From Anaerolineales bacterium UBA6131 (GTDB taxonomy: Bacteria; Chloroflexota; Anaerolineae; UBA2200), in NCBI GenBank assembly GCA_002435875.1, contig DIVN01000138.1:1-7652 (forward strand): a stretch of 7,652 bases of DNA, read 5' to 3'. A program made the translations under genes and the position numbers. Shown here piece by piece: positions 6,602 to 7,652 of this stretch. Below the pieces are notes generated by a model that was not told the DNA's origin, searched no databases, and saw only the letters and a list, made by a program, of their open reading frames with translations. How positions within the stretch are numbered: position 1 is the stretch's first letter; each line of letters starts with the position of its first letter.

Positions 6602-7652
6602 ATGGTGTCACTGCAGCCTGGACTCGTCATCTTGCTCAGCTCTGGTGAGACCTCAGCAAGTGGGCGACGCATATATGAGTGGCTCTTCCGCCAGCTTGAG
6701 CCACCGATTTCGATGGTTATCCTGGAGACACCGGCGGGATTCCAGCCCAATAGCAAATTGGTCGCGGACAAGGTAGCTAGCTACATCGAACATCACCTGC
6801 AGAATCACACTCCTCGGGTCACGGTCGTACCGGCGCGACAGCGAAACACGCCCTACAGCCCGGACAATGCGGAGATAGCTTCCTTCATTCTTGGCGCTAA
6901 TGTGCTCTATATGGGCGCAGGCAGTCCCACCTACGCTGTCCGTCAACTGCAAGGCAGTCTGACATGGCATACCATGCTCGCCCGCCACCGTCAGGGCGCG
7001 GCGCTGGTGTTGACAAGTGCCGCAGCGATTGCAGTCGGTGTGCAAGCGCTGCCCGTGTACGAAATCTACAAGGTTGGCGTCGACCTGCACTGGTCACTGG
7101 GGCTAAACCTTCTCGGTCCTTACGGCCTGCCACTGGTGCTGGTCTCCCATTGGGACAACAATGAAGGCGGCCAGGAACTGGATACCAGTCGCGCATTTAT
7201 CGGCAGAACCCGTTTTGCCCAACTGAAGGCGATGTTGCCGCCTCATATGACCATCGTTGGCCTCGATGAACATACCGCGCTGGCGCTAGACTTGGCAAAG
7301 CAGGAATGCCTGGTCATGGGCAGGGGAGGGGTCTGTGTGTGCCGCGACGAACAGGAACGCCACTTCTTGCATGGGGAGCGCTTTGCTCTGCATCAACTTG
7401 GCTCTCCAGTTCTGCCGGATCCAACTGACGGCATTCCGCCGGATGTGTGGCAGCGAACGCTGGAGGCGAGCAAGTCAACCCGCGCTGACCAGTCTACGCA
7501 GCCACCCAGTCAGGTTCTCACACTGGTAGAACAACGGGAGAAAGCGCGCAGGGACCGGGACTGGACAGCGGCAGACACGTTACGTCGATCCATCGAGGCG
7601 ATGGGATGGGAGATTCGCGACAGCACAGAGGGGCCGCAACTGGTCCACAGCT
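6602..7652 (+). CDS. Peptidase S51/class I amidotransferase-like protein with CysRS-like C-terminal tail (partial at right edge)
   Basis: About 350 codons are open to the edge. Residues 7-235 resemble the flavodoxin-like fold of peptidase E and cyanophycinase: LLSSGE (11-16), YMGAGSPTYAVRQL (103-116), a candidate nucleophile Ser139 in LTSAAA (137-142), and GLDEHTALALD (220-230), close to the GIDE-TAL motif of cyanophycinases. The elbow lacks the usual Gly after Ser-Ala, and the His-containing segment expected near 190-200 reads DTSRAFIGR, so classical Ser-protease activity is doubtful. Residues about 303-350 (LVEQREKARRDRDW, AADTLRRSIEAMGWEIRD) resemble the extreme C-terminal helical segment of cysteinyl-tRNA synthetase, but no HIGH or KMSKS catalytic core is present. 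Such proteins may be labelled cysteinyl-tRNA synthetase in databases because of this tail; that label would be wrong as an enzyme assignment. The gene probably ends shortly beyond the window. The start is ATG 6602 or GTG 6605. Function is unknown. Confidence 0.8.
   Translation, partial: MVSLQPGLVILLSSGETSASGRRIYEWLFRQLEPPISMVILETPAGFQPNSKLVADKVASYIEHHLQNHTPRVTVVPARQRNTPYSPDNAEIASFILGANVLYMGAGSPTYAVRQLQGSLTWHTMLARHRQGAALVLTSAAAIAVGVQALPVYEIYKVGVDLHWSLGLNLLGPYGLPLVLVSHWDNNEGGQELDTSRAFIGRTRFAQLKAMLPPHMTIVGLDEHTALALDLAKQECLVMGRGGVCVCRDEQERHFLHGERFALHQLGSPVLPDPTDGIPPDVWQRTLEASKSTRADQSTQPPSQVLTLVEQREKARRDRDWTAADTLRRSIEAMGWEIRDSTEGPQLVHS

Overview
The window looks like bacterial chromosome from a moderately GC-rich organism. 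Closely packed genes form two divergent units on either side of a roughly 480-base gap. A single-chain glycyl-tRNA synthetase (alpha and beta regions fused), a pyruvate phosphate dikinase, and the style of the last two genes together suggest Chloroflexota (Anaerolineae-like). That placement is inference from family resemblance, not a computed result.

Left unit (minus strand): a fused glyQS gene (1639-4617) is followed 86 bases later by the N-terminal ~60% of pyruvate phosphate dikinase, ppdK, which runs off the left edge. A good sigma70-type promoter lies just upstream of glyQS (TTGACA, 17 bases, TAAACT), giving a short leader. ppdK has its own strong Shine-Dalgarno sequence and is probably at least partly co-transcribed with glyQS.

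Centre (4618-5094): there is no convincing gene. The region holds the glyQS promoter, a cluster of repeated ACAACT/CTGCAG motifs next to it, a CG-alternating tract, and a possible -10 box and ribosome binding site for the rightward genes.

Right unit (plus strand): a membrane-anchored alpha/beta hydrolase (5095-6066), a peroxiredoxin/thioredoxin-fold protein (6113-6595) and a peptidase S51-like protein with a tail resembling the C-terminus of cysteinyl-tRNA synthetase (6602 to the right edge) are spaced 46 and 6 bases apart, as in an operon.

The main discovery is in the middle gene. Its reading frame contains an in-frame TGA at 6242-6244, exactly where the family has the first cysteine of its CxxC redox motif, giving U-P-F-C. 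The frame is otherwise intact on both sides. A perfect GC-rich hairpin with G and U in its apical loop starts 19 bases after the TGA, as expected of a bacterial SECIS element. The best reading is a 160-residue selenoprotein that a standard gene caller would truncate to a 110-residue protein starting at Met51, or miss. No selenocysteine machinery genes (selA, selB, selC, selD) lie in this window, so that support must come from the rest of the genome.
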